From JALZDI01 sp036259355 (lineage in GTDB: Bacteria > Actinomycetota > Actinomycetes > Propionibacteriales > Nocardioidaceae), in contig DATABY010000083.1 of the NCBI GenBank assembly GCA_036259355.1, forward strand, positions 1-17,141: 17,141 nt of DNA, in the 5' to 3' direction. Positions 1-7,908 of this stretch are shown in pieces. The position numbers and the translations under genes were made by a program. The first letter of the stretch is position 1. Each line of letters starts with the position of its first letter. Below the pieces are notes generated by a model. It worked only from the letters and a program-made list of their open reading frames with translations. It did not search any database and was not told the DNA's origin.

Positions 1-193
1 GAGGGTCTTCCAGGCCGAGGTCACCTCCACGCCTCCGGATACGTACGCGACCACTACGAACCCCAACTTCGACGCCGCCGCAGACGCCCTGGTCGAGGAG
101 ATGGACAAAACCGTCGCGGGCCAGCAGAACGCCGCCACCACGGTCGAGAACGTGCGCCAGGAGCTCGAGGAGCTCGCCGGAGGCGCCGGTTGA
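1..193 (+). CDS. Sugar ABC transporter substrate-binding protein, C-terminal end (partial)
   Basis: Only the last 63 residues are present, read from base 2 to the TGA at 191-193. The segment is hydrophilic and ends in a helical stretch with paired acidic residues (ALVEEMDKTV, then VRQELEELAG). Family 1 extracellular solute-binding proteins of carbohydrate ABC systems often end this way. The main evidence is position: its stop overlaps the start of two sugar permeases by one base, the usual order of binding protein, permease, permease. The mature protein would be a lipid-anchored binder outside the membrane that delivers the oligosaccharide to the permeases. The signal peptide and ligand site lie outside the window, so the substrate cannot be read from it. 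Confidence 0.72.
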   Translation, partial: RVFQAEVTSTPPDTYATTTNPNFDAAADALVEEMDKTVAGQQNAATTVENVRQELEELAGGAG

Positions 194-1095
194 TGAGCAC
201 GCCGTCCAGCCGCCGCGACCGGCGCAGACAGGGCAGGAACCGGTTGGTTCCTTACCTGTTCGTCCTGCCCAACATGCTCGTGTTCGGCCTGTTCACCATC
301 TGGCCGGCCATCAGCGGCTTCAATGTCAGCCTGTACGACAGCAGCAACGGCCGGACGTTCGAGTTCGTCGGGATGGACAACTACACGAACATCCTCTCCG
401 ACTCGGAGTACCTCGCCACCGTGCGGAACACCCTCGTGTTCGTGGTCGGCTTCGTTGTCGTGGTGACGCTGTGTGCCACCTTGCTGGCGCTGCTCCTCAA
501 CCACCAGCGGCGGGGAGGCGGTGCGCTTCGAGCGGCGTACTTCCTCCCGGTGATCATCTCCCCGGTGGTGGTGGGGCTGGTGTGGAACTGGATGCTGACC
601 CGCGGAACCGGAGTGGTGAACGTGGCCCTCGATGGGTTGGGCCTGGGCCAACCCGGCTGGCTGCTCGAACCGAGTTTGGCCATGATTGCGATCATCGGTG
701 TCGGCGTCTGGGTCAACGTCGGGTTCTTCACGATGATCCTGCTGGCCGGACTGCAAAGCATCGACCCCACCCTGTACGAAGCCGCCAAGATCGACGGTGC
801 CAACGTCTGGCAGCAGAACCGTGAGATCACCCTGCCGCTGCTGCGGCCCAGCATGCTGGTCGTGGTGATCCTGGCGACCATCACCGGTTTTCAGGCGTTC
901 GACTACATCTGGACGCTCACCGGTGGCGGCCCGGTCGGGGCAACCACGCTGATGGTCCAGTTCATCTACGAGAACGCCTTCGAGTCCCCGATCCAGTACG
1001 GCCTCGCGAGCGCCGCAGGCGTGATCTTCTTCATCGTGGTGTTCGGTGTGACGGCATTGAACTACCTGGTCGGCCGGCGAAGGGGAGCCATATGA
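193..1095 (+). CDS. Carbohydrate ABC transporter permease, MalF/UgpA type
   Basis: A 300-residue inner-membrane permease of a CUT1-type sugar importer. A basic N-terminus (SRRDRRRQGRNR) is followed by six hydrophobic spans, starting with LVPYLFVLPNMLVFGLF. The EAA loop that docks on the ATPase is clear near residue 196 (EAAKIDGAN, then REITLPLLRP). The length fits the family. I chose ATG at 193, with GGAGG at 179-183 as ribosome binding site; TTG at 190 is also possible. The start overlaps the binding-protein stop (TGATG), and the end overlaps the next permease by four bases. No ATPase gene follows, which is common in actinobacterial CUT1 operons, where a shared MsmK-type ATPase serves several importers (family knowledge, not seen here). 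Confidence 0.95.
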   Translation: MSTPSSRRDRRRQGRNRLVPYLFVLPNMLVFGLFTIWPAISGFNVSLYDSSNGRTFEFVGMDNYTNILSDSEYLATVRNTLVFVVGFVVVVTLCATLLALLLNHQRRGGGALRAAYFLPVIISPVVVGLVWNWMLTRGTGVVNVALDGLGLGQPGWLLEPSLAMIAIIGVGVWVNVGFFTMILLAGLQSIDPTLYEAAKIDGANVWQQNREITLPLLRPSMLVVVILATITGFQAFDYIWTLTGGGPVGATTLMVQFIYENAFESPIQYGLASAAGVIFFIVVFGVTALNYLVGRRRGAI

Positions 1096-1970
1096 GCACG
1101 AGCGCCCCAGCACAGAGCAGCACCCTGCGTTGGTCGTCGATGTCACCGCGGCGGCCACCCACCACCGCGGCAGTCGTCCGCGCAACGCTCCTGACCGGCG
1201 GTGCGGTGCTGATGGTGGCCCCTATCGTCTGGGCGGCACTGTCGTCGTTCAAGACACCGAGCGAACTGGCTCAGAGTCCGCCGACGCTGCTCCCGCGACA
1301 GATCGCGGCCTCCAACTACACCGAGGCACTGACGTCGTTCAACTTCGCGCAGTACTTCCTCAACAGCGTCATCGTGACGGTTGCCGCCACAGCGTTGACC
1401 TTGGCGATTAACTCGATGGCGGCCTACGCCCTCGCCAAGTACAACTTCCGTGGCCGGGACACGCTGTTTCTGATCACCCTGTCGACGATCATGATCCCGA
1501 TCCAAGTCATCCTCCTGCCGGTCTACCAGGTGGTCGCCTCGATGGGGATGGCTAACAGTCTGCTGGGCCTGATCATCCCGCCGGCGGCCACGCCGACAGG
1601 TGTCTTCCTGCTCCGGCAGTACATGCTGACGATCCCCGACGACCTGATCGAGGCAGCGCGCATCGACGGCGCGGGCGAGTTCACGATCTTCTGGCGCGTG
1701 GTGCTGCCCCTGTGCAAGCCAGCACTGGCCGTCGTGGCCATCTTCTCGATGATCTGGAGGTGGAACGACTTCCTCTGGCCGCTGCTAATCGCCCAGGACG
1801 AAGCGGTCTACACCCTGCCGGTGGCTCTCGCCCGCTTCTCCAGCCAGCTGGTCGTGCCGTTCAACCTGGTCCTGGCCATGTCTGTGCTGTCCATCCTGCC
1901 GGTGATCATCATCTTCCTGCTGATGCAAAGACAGATCGTGACCGGCATCGCGCAGACCGGGCTGAAGTGA
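1092..1970 (+). CDS. Carbohydrate ABC transporter permease, MalG/UgpE type
   Basis: A 292-residue second permease, partner of the gene before it. A basic cytoplasmic N-terminus of about 35 residues precedes six membrane spans. The periplasmic-side segment FKTPSELAQSPPTLLP and the EAA loop near residue 187 (IEAARIDGAGEF, then VVLPLCKPAL) are typical of MalG-type subunits. The C-terminus QRQIVTGIAQTGLK is the usual end of this family and interacts with the ATPase. The start is ATG in an ATGA overlap, with AAGGGGAG just upstream as ribosome binding site. Together the two permeases form the channel for the imported oligosaccharide. Confidence 0.95.
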   Translation: MSTSAPAQSSTLRWSSMSPRRPPTTAAVVRATLLTGGAVLMVAPIVWAALSSFKTPSELAQSPPTLLPRQIAASNYTEALTSFNFAQYFLNSVIVTVAATALTLAINSMAAYALAKYNFRGRDTLFLITLSTIMIPIQVILLPVYQVVASMGMANSLLGLIIPPAATPTGVFLLRQYMLTIPDDLIEAARIDGAGEFTIFWRVVLPLCKPALAVVAIFSMIWRWNDFLWPLLIAQDEAVYTLPVALARFSSQLVVPFNLVLAMSVLSILPVIIIFLLMQRQIVTGIAQTGLK

Positions 1971-4714
1971 TGGAGCTCCGCATGGCCGAGAAGACCTCAC
2001 CTGTCCGCCCCAGCGGCAGGACCGTACACACTCTGGACAGGGCCGGACGTGTCCGTGACTGGCTGACCAGCCCCGTCTGGAGCAGTCCGTGCAGCGACCT
2101 GGCCGACGTTCTGCAGCCCCACGGGTCCCCCTGGGGCCCCGGAGGCCGATGGGTCCTGACCAACGGACCGGACGTGGCTCCGCTCAAGGCACGCCTGTAC
2201 GCCAAGCATTCTCTGGTCACCGACCAGCCACTCCCCCAGGTTGTCGAAGGGGGCTCGCTCGAGTGGCTGGCGCCCGGCGGCGCGCGCACCGACCGGGGCA
2301 CGTGGCGACGGGCACACACGGGCTGGGACGGCTTGCTCGACTGGAGCAGGTTCTGCCACACGCCCGAGTACCAGCACAGCGTGGCGGCCACGTGTCTGGA
2401 GGTCGATCAGGCTGAGTACCGCACGTTGGAGCTCAGCTGCACGGGACCGTTCGTGCTCTGGGTGGACGACGAGCCGGTTCTCACCGGGGACGACTTCGCC
2501 TACATGGAACCGCTGCGCCGTTCCGTGGAGGTGCGGCTGCGCTCCGGTCTCACCCGCGTCGTCCTCGCGACCTGGCAGGTCGCCTTCCGTGAGTGCCGGC
2601 ACGTGGCAGGCTTGCGGGTGGTTAACCTTCCGGTACGCGTGGTGATCCCCGCCCCCGACGCGGACGAGTACGTCGCCAGCACGGCCGAACGGCTGCTGGA
2701 GTCGGTGGGGTGCTATCCATGGGCGATGGCCGACGAGTCGCTGACGCTCACCGGTCCTACGGGCACCGCGTTGCGGCTCGAGGTGCCCGGCCGGGAGCCC
2801 CAGCATGTGCGGCTGGAGGCCGGCGAGACCAAGGTGCGTCTCCACGACGCGTCGCTGACTGGCCCGGACAGCGTCGGGGCCGGGTCAGCATCGATGCTCG
2901 GCACCGGCGAGACATCGGTGACGGTCTTCGTGGACGATCCTCGTGCGCCGGTGTCTCGTCTGCTGCGTGCGGCCTCGTTGCCGGAGGACTACCGACCGAC
3001 ACCGGTCGGCGATGACCCGCAGGCGTGGCTGGCCGAGCTGCTTCGCCATGCCACCCGGGAGGCTCACGGCGTCGCGCGAGCCTTGGCAAGCGTCAGCACG
3101 AACCCGGATGTACGAGTGCATGCCTCGGACCTGGCTTCTGCTCTGCACCTGGTGCAGGAGCGGGGCGACTGCGCCGACTTCGAGGCCGTAGGACTCCTCA
3201 ACCTCTGGCATCGCGTCGACGCCTCCCGGTGGGAGGAGGGTCTTCGCGAGCAGGTACGCCGTGCGCTGACCGGGTTCAAGTACTGGATCGACCAGCCCGG
3301 CCTCGACGCGATGTGCTACTTCACCGAGAACCACCAAATGGTGTGGCACACCGCGGAGATGCTCGCCGGCGAGGCATTCGCCGACGACGAGTTCCCCAAC
3401 TCTGGATGGAGCGGTCGCCAGCACGCTCAGCACGGCAGGCAGCTAGCCGAGGCGTGGATGCGTCGAAAGCTCGCGGGTGGCTTCAGTGAGTTCGACTCCA
3501 ACGCCTACCTGGCCATCGACACGCTTGCGTTGACCTCCGTCCTCGAGTTCAGCGAGGACGTCGGGCTCCGGCAGCTCGCCGAGGCACTCCTCGACAAGAT
3601 GCTCTTGACGCTGGCCGCCAATTCGTTCCGCGGAGTGCATGGTGCGGCCCACGGGCGCACCTACACGACGACGCTGCGCTCCGCGCGCTTCGAGGAGACG
3701 GCTCCGATCATGCGGGCGCTCTGGGGCACCGGGGCACTCAACTCCGCACTGCTTCCCGCGGTCGCACTGGCCACGGCCCGGCGGTACCAGCTCCCACCGC
3801 TGGTGCGCGCCGTGGCGACAAGACCGGCCCCGACCTGGCACGGACGCCAGGTGTACCGGGGAGAACTCACCAACGACCGGGATCTCCTGGAGCGACCGTA
3901 CGGCTCGGACCTGCACGTCTGGCGGACACCCGACGTGATGATCTCCAGCGTTCAGGAGTACCGCTCCGGTCTGCCCGGACTCCAGGAGCACACGTGGGGC
4001 GTCACCCTGGGCCCGGAGGCACAGGTTTTCGCCACGCACCCGAACGCCGCGGCACACAGCCCGTCCGCCCGGCCGAACGCGTGGGCGGGACAGCGAGTCC
4101 TGCCCCGAGTCAGGCAGCACCACGACAACGTGCTGGTAGTGCACCGGCTTCCCTACGACGACCCCGTCGGCGCCACACACCTGTGGTTCCCCGTCCCCCA
4201 TCTCGACGAACACGCTACGCCGGGGCCCTGGGTCATCGGCCGAGTCGGCAAGGGGTACGTCGGCGTGGCGACCGAGGGCGGGTTTCGAGCCGTGACCCAC
4301 GGGGACGAAGCACGCCAGCGGTGGCTGCCGCGCGGCCGGGGAGAGGCCTACGTCGTCACGGTCGGCAGTGAAGTCCTCGACGGCGACTTCGGCTCGTTCG
4401 TCGCGAGGCTGGTCGCCTCCGAGCCGGGGTTCTCCGTCGACACCCGGGGTGAGCCCAACGTCAGTTGGGAGGACCGAACCGGCGCGCGGCTGGAGCTGGG
4501 CTGGTCCACGGCCTTCGTGGTCGACGGCGCGTGCCCTGATCTGGACGAGAACGGCCGCCTGCCGGACCCGCCGCACCTCGAGAACCCGGCCAGCCGCATG
4601 GCATTCGACGCCGATCAGATGCTGGCCGAATGGGAAGGTGAACGACTGTTGTTGGATCTGCGCAGGGGACTGCGGTGTGAGCCGGAGAGCAGGGCCACGG
4701 AGCCGCTGCCGTGA
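1970..4714 (+). CDS. Uncharacterised 914-residue cytoplasmic protein of a uronide operon; candidate polysaccharide lyase-like enzyme
   Basis: I do not recognise a named family. There is no signal peptide or membrane span, so it should be cytoplasmic. Residues about 1-330 look beta-rich. Residues about 350-620 look helical, with conserved-looking blocks: CYFTENHQMVWHTAEML (N454, H455), GGFSEFDSNAYLAID (Y513), RGVHGAAHGRTY (H557, H561, R563, Y565) and RFEETAPIM. Residues about 620-914 look beta-rich again. A helical toroid followed by a beta domain, with an Asn-His pair and a Tyr about 58 residues later, resembles the lyase layout of heparinase and PL17 enzymes; this is inference. It lies between sugar permeases and a GH105 hydrolase that acts on lyase products. 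ATG 1970 overlaps the permease stop (TGATG), like the other junctions. ATG 1982, preceded by GGAG at 1972-1975, is an equal alternative. A long-ORF start at 1712 would overlap the permease and is unlikely. Confidence 0.8.
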   Translation: MELRMAEKTSPVRPSGRTVHTLDRAGRVRDWLTSPVWSSPCSDLADVLQPHGSPWGPGGRWVLTNGPDVAPLKARLYAKHSLVTDQPLPQVVEGGSLEWLAPGGARTDRGTWRRAHTGWDGLLDWSRFCHTPEYQHSVAATCLEVDQAEYRTLELSCTGPFVLWVDDEPVLTGDDFAYMEPLRRSVEVRLRSGLTRVVLATWQVAFRECRHVAGLRVVNLPVRVVIPAPDADEYVASTAERLLESVGCYPWAMADESLTLTGPTGTALRLEVPGREPQHVRLEAGETKVRLHDASLTGPDSVGAGSASMLGTGETSVTVFVDDPRAPVSRLLRAASLPEDYRPTPVGDDPQAWLAELLRHATREAHGVARALASVSTNPDVRVHASDLASALHLVQERGDCADFEAVGLLNLWHRVDASRWEEGLREQVRRALTGFKYWIDQPGLDAMCYFTENHQMVWHTAEMLAGEAFADDEFPNSGWSGRQHAQHGRQLAEAWMRRKLAGGFSEFDSNAYLAIDTLALTSVLEFSEDVGLRQLAEALLDKMLLTLAANSFRGVHGAAHGRTYTTTLRSARFEETAPIMRALWGTGALNSALLPAVALATARRYQLPPLVRAVATRPAPTWHGRQVYRGELTNDRDLLERPYGSDLHVWRTPDVMISSVQEYRSGLPGLQEHTWGVTLGPEAQVFATHPNAAAHSPSARPNAWAGQRVLPRVRQHHDNVLVVHRLPYDDPVGATHLWFPVPHLDEHATPGPWVIGRVGKGYVGVATEGGFRAVTHGDEARQRWLPRGRGEAYVVTVGSEVLDGDFGSFVARLVASEPGFSVDTRGEPNVSWEDRTGARLELGWSTAFVVDGACPDLDENGRLPDPPHLENPASRMAFDADQMLAEWEGERLLLDLRRGLRCEPESRATEPLP

Positions 4715-5811
4715 CCGGCCACGACCTTACTCAGGCCCAGTACGCCGCCCCGCCCACGGAGCCGCTGTCCGCCGACATGCTGACGATCCCGCGGCTGACC
4801 GAGCTTGGAGAGCGCATCAGCCAACGCACCTGGAGCCAGGGCCTGACGGCGTGGTTCTGGGGCGAGGGCGTGTGCCTGCTCGGCCTGGCGAGGCTCGCGC
4901 AGGCTCTCGGACGACCGTTCCCGAGTGACGTGCGTGCGTGGATCGACCGCCATGTCGACGCCGGCGTCAAGATCGAGCACATCAACAATGTCGCGCCGGG
5001 AACAGTGGCGATCCTGGCCCGAGAGGGTGACGACGCGCGCTACCTCGCGGTCGCGGAGCAGCTGTACGACTGGCTCCGCACCCATGCCACCCGCGACGCC
5101 AGCGGGGCTCTGGAGCACTGGCCCGAGGGCGTCTGGTCCGATACGACATTCATGGCCGGCGTCTTCCTGGCCCACCTGGGCGCGGCGACCGGGCGCGGGG
5201 ACGTGCTCGATGAGTGTGGCCAGCAACTGCTGGCGCACGCCGAGGTGCTTCAGGATCGCGAGACGGGATTGTTTGTGCACGGTTCGCACCGGAGTGTGAC
5301 CATCCCGTGCTTCTGGGGCCGTGGGAACGCCTGGTGCGCACTCTCGGCCGTGGAGTTCCTCGAGCAGGCTGAGGCCACCGGCCTCGCCTCACCGGACACC
5401 GTCGACGCCGTGCGCACCGTACTGGCCAAGCAGCTGCGCGCACTGGCCGAACTACAACCTGCGCACGGGGTGTGGAGTGTTCTTGTTGACGACCATCCCG
5501 AGAACGCGGGCATCCTCGAGACGTCGGCCGCAGCGGGAATCGGGGCTGCCATGCTCCGCGCCCAGGGCCTCGACCTCCCGTGGGCGGGAGAGCTGGTGGA
5601 CGCCGGATGGCGGGCCGTTCGGGGCGCGCTCGCCTATGTCGACGACGACGGCATGCTGACACGCGTGAGCGCGGGCACGGTCCTGCAGTTGGTCCCGTTC
5701 GGCTACAGCGTCATCCGCGATGACCGGATACAGCCCTGGGGGCAAGGCCTTGCTCTGCACGCGGTGGCAGCCGCGATCGAAGCGGTCCGCCGTCACGGGA
5801 TAGCCAAGTGA
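4711..5811 (+). CDS. Glycoside hydrolase family 105 protein (unsaturated rhamnogalacturonyl/glucuronyl hydrolase, YteR/YesR-like)
   Basis: A 366-residue protein with the expected GH105 length and motif order: WFWGEG (W50-G53), HINNVAPG (about 90-97), VWSDTTFMAGVFLAHLG with D144, H190 in FVHGSH, FWGRGNAW (201-208) and a final WGQGLALHA. In YteR, as I remember it, Asp143 and His189 are active-site residues, so D144 and H190 match closely. Family members hydrate the double bond of a 4,5-unsaturated uronic acid at the non-reducing end of lyase products, releasing an unstable keto-uronate that enters the KDG route. There is no signal peptide, so it acts on imported oligosaccharide in the cytoplasm. 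The GTG start is in a GTGA overlap with the previous gene. The acidic position often found before the PG turn appears as Asn here (NNVAPG). Which uronide it prefers cannot be told. Confidence 0.9.
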   Translation: MTGHDLTQAQYAAPPTEPLSADMLTIPRLTELGERISQRTWSQGLTAWFWGEGVCLLGLARLAQALGRPFPSDVRAWIDRHVDAGVKIEHINNVAPGTVAILAREGDDARYLAVAEQLYDWLRTHATRDASGALEHWPEGVWSDTTFMAGVFLAHLGAATGRGDVLDECGQQLLAHAEVLQDRETGLFVHGSHRSVTIPCFWGRGNAWCALSAVEFLEQAEATGLASPDTVDAVRTVLAKQLRALAELQPAHGVWSVLVDDHPENAGILETSAAAGIGAAMLRAQGLDLPWAGELVDAGWRAVRGALAYVDDDGMLTRVSAGTVLQLVPFGYSVIRDDRIQPWGQGLALHAVAAAIEAVRRHGIAK

Positions 5812-6749
5812 CAGGCACGGACGTCCGCGGTGACGTCGTCTTGTGCGTCGGTGAGGCCTTGGTGGCGCTCGCCCCGCCGAAGGGCGGCACTCTCGAGGAC
5901 GCGAAATTTCTCGAGGTCTCCTCGGCGGGTGCGGAGGTCAACGTAGCGGTGCACCTGGCGCGTCTTGACGTCCGCGCGCGTTTCGCCGGCGTCGTGGGCC
6001 GCGACCCCTTGGGACGTCGTTTGGTCTCGACCCTTGCCGACGAGGGCGTGGACACCCAGTACGTCGAGTTCGACGACATCCTGCCCACCGGTCTGTACCT
6101 GAAGAACCCCAGCGACTCCGGAACGGCCGTCCACTACTATCGCAACGGCTCTGCGGCCACGCGGCTGCGAGCACTTCCCCAAGAGGCGATGAAGGAAGTT
6201 GGCCATGTGCATCTCACCGGCATCACGCCGGCGATCTCGGGAGCGTGCCGTCATCTCGTCGAGTCGCTCCTCGCGGCGGACGGCTACACCACGTCCTTCG
6301 ACGTCAACTATCGGCCCGGCCTGTGGGACGTCGACCAGGCCGCACCAGTACTGCGCGAACTCGCGGGGCGTGCGACGGTCGCCTTCGTCGGGCTAGACGA
6401 GGCGCGGACCCTCTGGGACGTGACCACCACGGAGGACGCGCGGGCGCTACTGCCCGGCACCGAACTCGTGGTAAAGAACAGCGAGCATGCGGCCTACGCG
6501 TTTCGCGGTACAGAACGGGCGGCTGCGCCGCCGCTGCGCCTACCCGTGCTGGAACCCGTCGGTGCGGGAGACGCCTTCGCAGCCGGCTATCTGAGTGCCC
6601 GACTCCGTGGCTTCGACCTTCCCGCAGCGTTGCGGTTGGGCCACGCAGTCGCCGCGAGCGCCCTGGCCTCACGCGGCGACCAAGGGGACCGGCCCGACCC
6701 ACAGCTCATCGCCATGGCGCACTCCGGCCATGGATGGCCGCCAGCTTGA
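5808..6749 (+). CDS. kdgK: PfkB-family sugar kinase, probable 2-keto-3-deoxygluconate kinase
   Basis: A 313-residue ribokinase-fold kinase. The N-terminal substrate lobe has GEALVALAPP and AGAEVNVAVHLARL, as in KDG kinases. The second PfkB signature EPVGAGDAFAAGYL carries the GAGD anion hole, with D255 as likely catalytic base. The length is right for KdgK. It would phosphorylate 2-keto-3-deoxygluconate to KDPG, which an aldolase splits into pyruvate and glyceraldehyde 3-phosphate. The start is GTG in a GTGA overlap with GH105. Next to a GH105 gene, KDG is the natural substrate, but PfkB proteins change sugars easily and fructokinase activity cannot be ruled out. KduI, KduD and KDPG aldolase are not in the window. 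Confidence 0.85.
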   Translation: MTGTDVRGDVVLCVGEALVALAPPKGGTLEDAKFLEVSSAGAEVNVAVHLARLDVRARFAGVVGRDPLGRRLVSTLADEGVDTQYVEFDDILPTGLYLKNPSDSGTAVHYYRNGSAATRLRALPQEAMKEVGHVHLTGITPAISGACRHLVESLLAADGYTTSFDVNYRPGLWDVDQAAPVLRELAGRATVAFVGLDEARTLWDVTTTEDARALLPGTELVVKNSEHAAYAFRGTERAAAPPLRLPVLEPVGAGDAFAAGYLSARLRGFDLPAALRLGHAVAASALASRGDQGDRPDPQLIAMAHSGHGWPPA

Positions 6750-6766
6750 ACGGTGTGTTCAGGTCC

Positions 6767-6799
6767 CGGTGGTACGTCCGGCAGTGCCGGAGACCACCG
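6767..6799 (+). terminator. Nested hairpin after the uronide operon
   Basis: The outer arms CGGTGGT (6767-6773) and ACCACCG (6793-6799) enclose a second perfect stem, TCCGGC (6777-6782) and GCCGGA (6786-6791), with loop AGT. It begins 18 bases after the kinase stop. No T-run follows, as is common for actinobacterial terminator-like hairpins, so transcript stabilisation is an alternative role. Confidence 0.6.
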
Positions 6800-6888
6800 C
6801 ACTCGCCGCCGGCGTACATCGCAGGCCCCGCGTGAAGTTCTGGGTGTGTCGACGAGTTCCTTGCCAACTGTCACAGCACCAGGTCGCA

Positions 6889-6920
6889 AGTGCGCTGACG
6901 CGGCGGTATGACGCACCTCC
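6889..6920 (+). repeat. Dispersed repeat, copy A
   Basis: AGTGC, then ACGCGGCGGTATGACGCACC. It closely matches copy B at 14453-14476: the flanking AGTGC is shared, and in the core only one base of the nine-plus-eleven matching block differs. It lies just beyond the end of the decayed GNAT gene. The surrounding stretch 6800-6930 shows no gene. Confidence 0.6.
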
Positions 6921-6930
6921 TTCATCTCGC

Positions 6931-7320
6931 TTACGAGCGCGCGGCATCTCGGGTTCTGTCCGTGCCTGGGTGCATCATCGCGCGTGCCTGCGCCAACGCA
7001 CCGGTCAACAATTGTCGGCCCAACCCGACGCCCCGGACCTCGGGCTCGACCAGGAACCAACGCAGCTGGGCCACCCGGCCGCCCTGGTCGGTCAAGCCCA
7101 CGGAACCCACCGGCCGCTCCGCCAGTTCGGCTAGCCAAACCCAGCCCGGTGGAGGGACGTGGTCGCCCTATCGAGCCTCGGCAAGCACAGCGGCGAAGTC
7201 GGCCAGCCCGCGGGCCACGTGCGCCTCAAACCCTTCATCGAACCCGTACTCGCGCGCGTACAGATCACCGTGCATGGCCAGCACCTGTCCCAGGTCGCCG
7301 GGACGAGGGCCGCGGCGCAC
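6931..7320 (-). pseudogene. Decayed GNAT-family acetyltransferase
   Basis: On the - strand, the frame starting at GTG 7320 reads RPGDLGQVLAMHGDLYAREY, typical of the GNAT domain found beside or fused to MarR regulators. It stops at an in-frame TAG (7168-7170) after LAEAR. The same frame continues with VWLAELAERPVGSVGL, then LRWFLVEPEVRGVGLGRQLL, the acetyl-CoA binding motif A (R-G-V-G-L-G). Homology fades after ALAQARAMMHPGT, and the frame ends at TAA 6931-6933, so the last third of the domain is missing. An ATG further upstream (about 7352) has a strong AGGAGG but is in another frame and ends after nine codons, suggesting a further frameshift near the original start. It follows the MarR gene by 51 bases in the same reading frame. 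Confidence 0.75.
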
Positions 7321-7371
7321 GCTCAGCGCTCCCGGCGATATCGCGCGGCCATCGAATCCCTCCTGACCCCG

Positions 7372-7854
7372 TCAGCTGGACCGTCCACGCGGTCGCTCTC
7401 GACGGATGCGCGCTGCGTGATCCAGTTGGAACTTGCGACCCTGGGCCAGAAAGTCGCGGATCGCCTTCAGCTCGCCCTCCTTGCGCTCCTGCAACAGGGC
7501 GAGCGCCTCCTGGCCTATAGGGCCCCAGATGCGGTTCAGGCGCCTGGTGGCCGCGGGTGTCAGTTCGATGGTGACCCGCCGGCGGTCCTGGGCGTCACGG
7601 ACGCGGCGGACATAGGCCATGACAACAAGCCGATCCACGACGGCGGTGGTCGCGCCGGTGCTTAACCCGGCCTGCGCGGACAATTGACCGGCCGGCATCG
7701 GCCCGTGCCGGCTCAGGAGTCCCAGACACCGCAGGTCCGTGCGGTTGATGCTTAGGGTCCGGGCCGCCGCCTCATCTACCGCGTCGGTGCCATCCTGGAA
7801 CTCTGCCACCGCCTGCATGACCTCGCCCACCAGCCGTGCGTGGTGTGTCGACAT
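7372..7854 (-). CDS. MarR-family transcriptional regulator
   Basis: A 160-residue regulator of normal MarR length. The winged helix-turn-helix runs from about residue 40 to 105: LRCLGLLSRHGPMPAGQLSA, the recognition segment STGATTAVVDRL, and the wing VRDAQDRRRVTIELTP. The terminal helices (1-30 and 110-150) would form the dimer interface. MarR proteins usually repress their own gene and a divergent neighbour and release DNA on binding a small phenolic or oxidising ligand; the ligand here is unknown. It is divergent from the membrane protein at 7945, with operator-like repeats between them. The start is ATG at 7854-7852, with no clear Shine-Dalgarno. TAGACT lies six bases before it, so a leaderless message is possible. 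Confidence 0.92.
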   Translation of the reverse strand: MSTHHARLVGEVMQAVAEFQDGTDAVDEAAARTLSINRTDLRCLGLLSRHGPMPAGQLSAQAGLSTGATTAVVDRLVVMAYVRRVRDAQDRRRVTIELTPAATRRLNRIWGPIGQEALALLQERKEGELKAIRDFLAQGRKFQLDHAARIRRERPRGRSS

Positions 7855-7888
7855 GGCCTGAGTCTACCGTTTGCCGCAGGCACTCCCG

Positions 7889-7900
7889 ATGTCCGGACAT
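7889..7900. promoter_or_regulatory. Perfect 12-base palindrome ATGTCCGGACAT
   Basis: A self-complementary 12-mer in the divergent spacer, 35 bases upstream of the MarR start and 20 bases upstream of the larger operator-like site. It could be a second regulator site. A palindrome of this length can also occur by chance. Confidence 0.35.
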
Positions 7901-7908
7901 AAAGCATC

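Noticed and set aside
1712..1969. Long upstream extension of the 914-residue protein (start at 1712)
   Set aside because: It would lie fully inside the second permease gene in another frame. ATG 1970 or 1982 fits the operon pattern.
3443..4576. 377-codon minus-strand open frame opposite the 914-residue protein
   Set aside because: It has no domain, its composition is typical of the antisense of high-GC coding sequence, and the plus-strand gene is clear.
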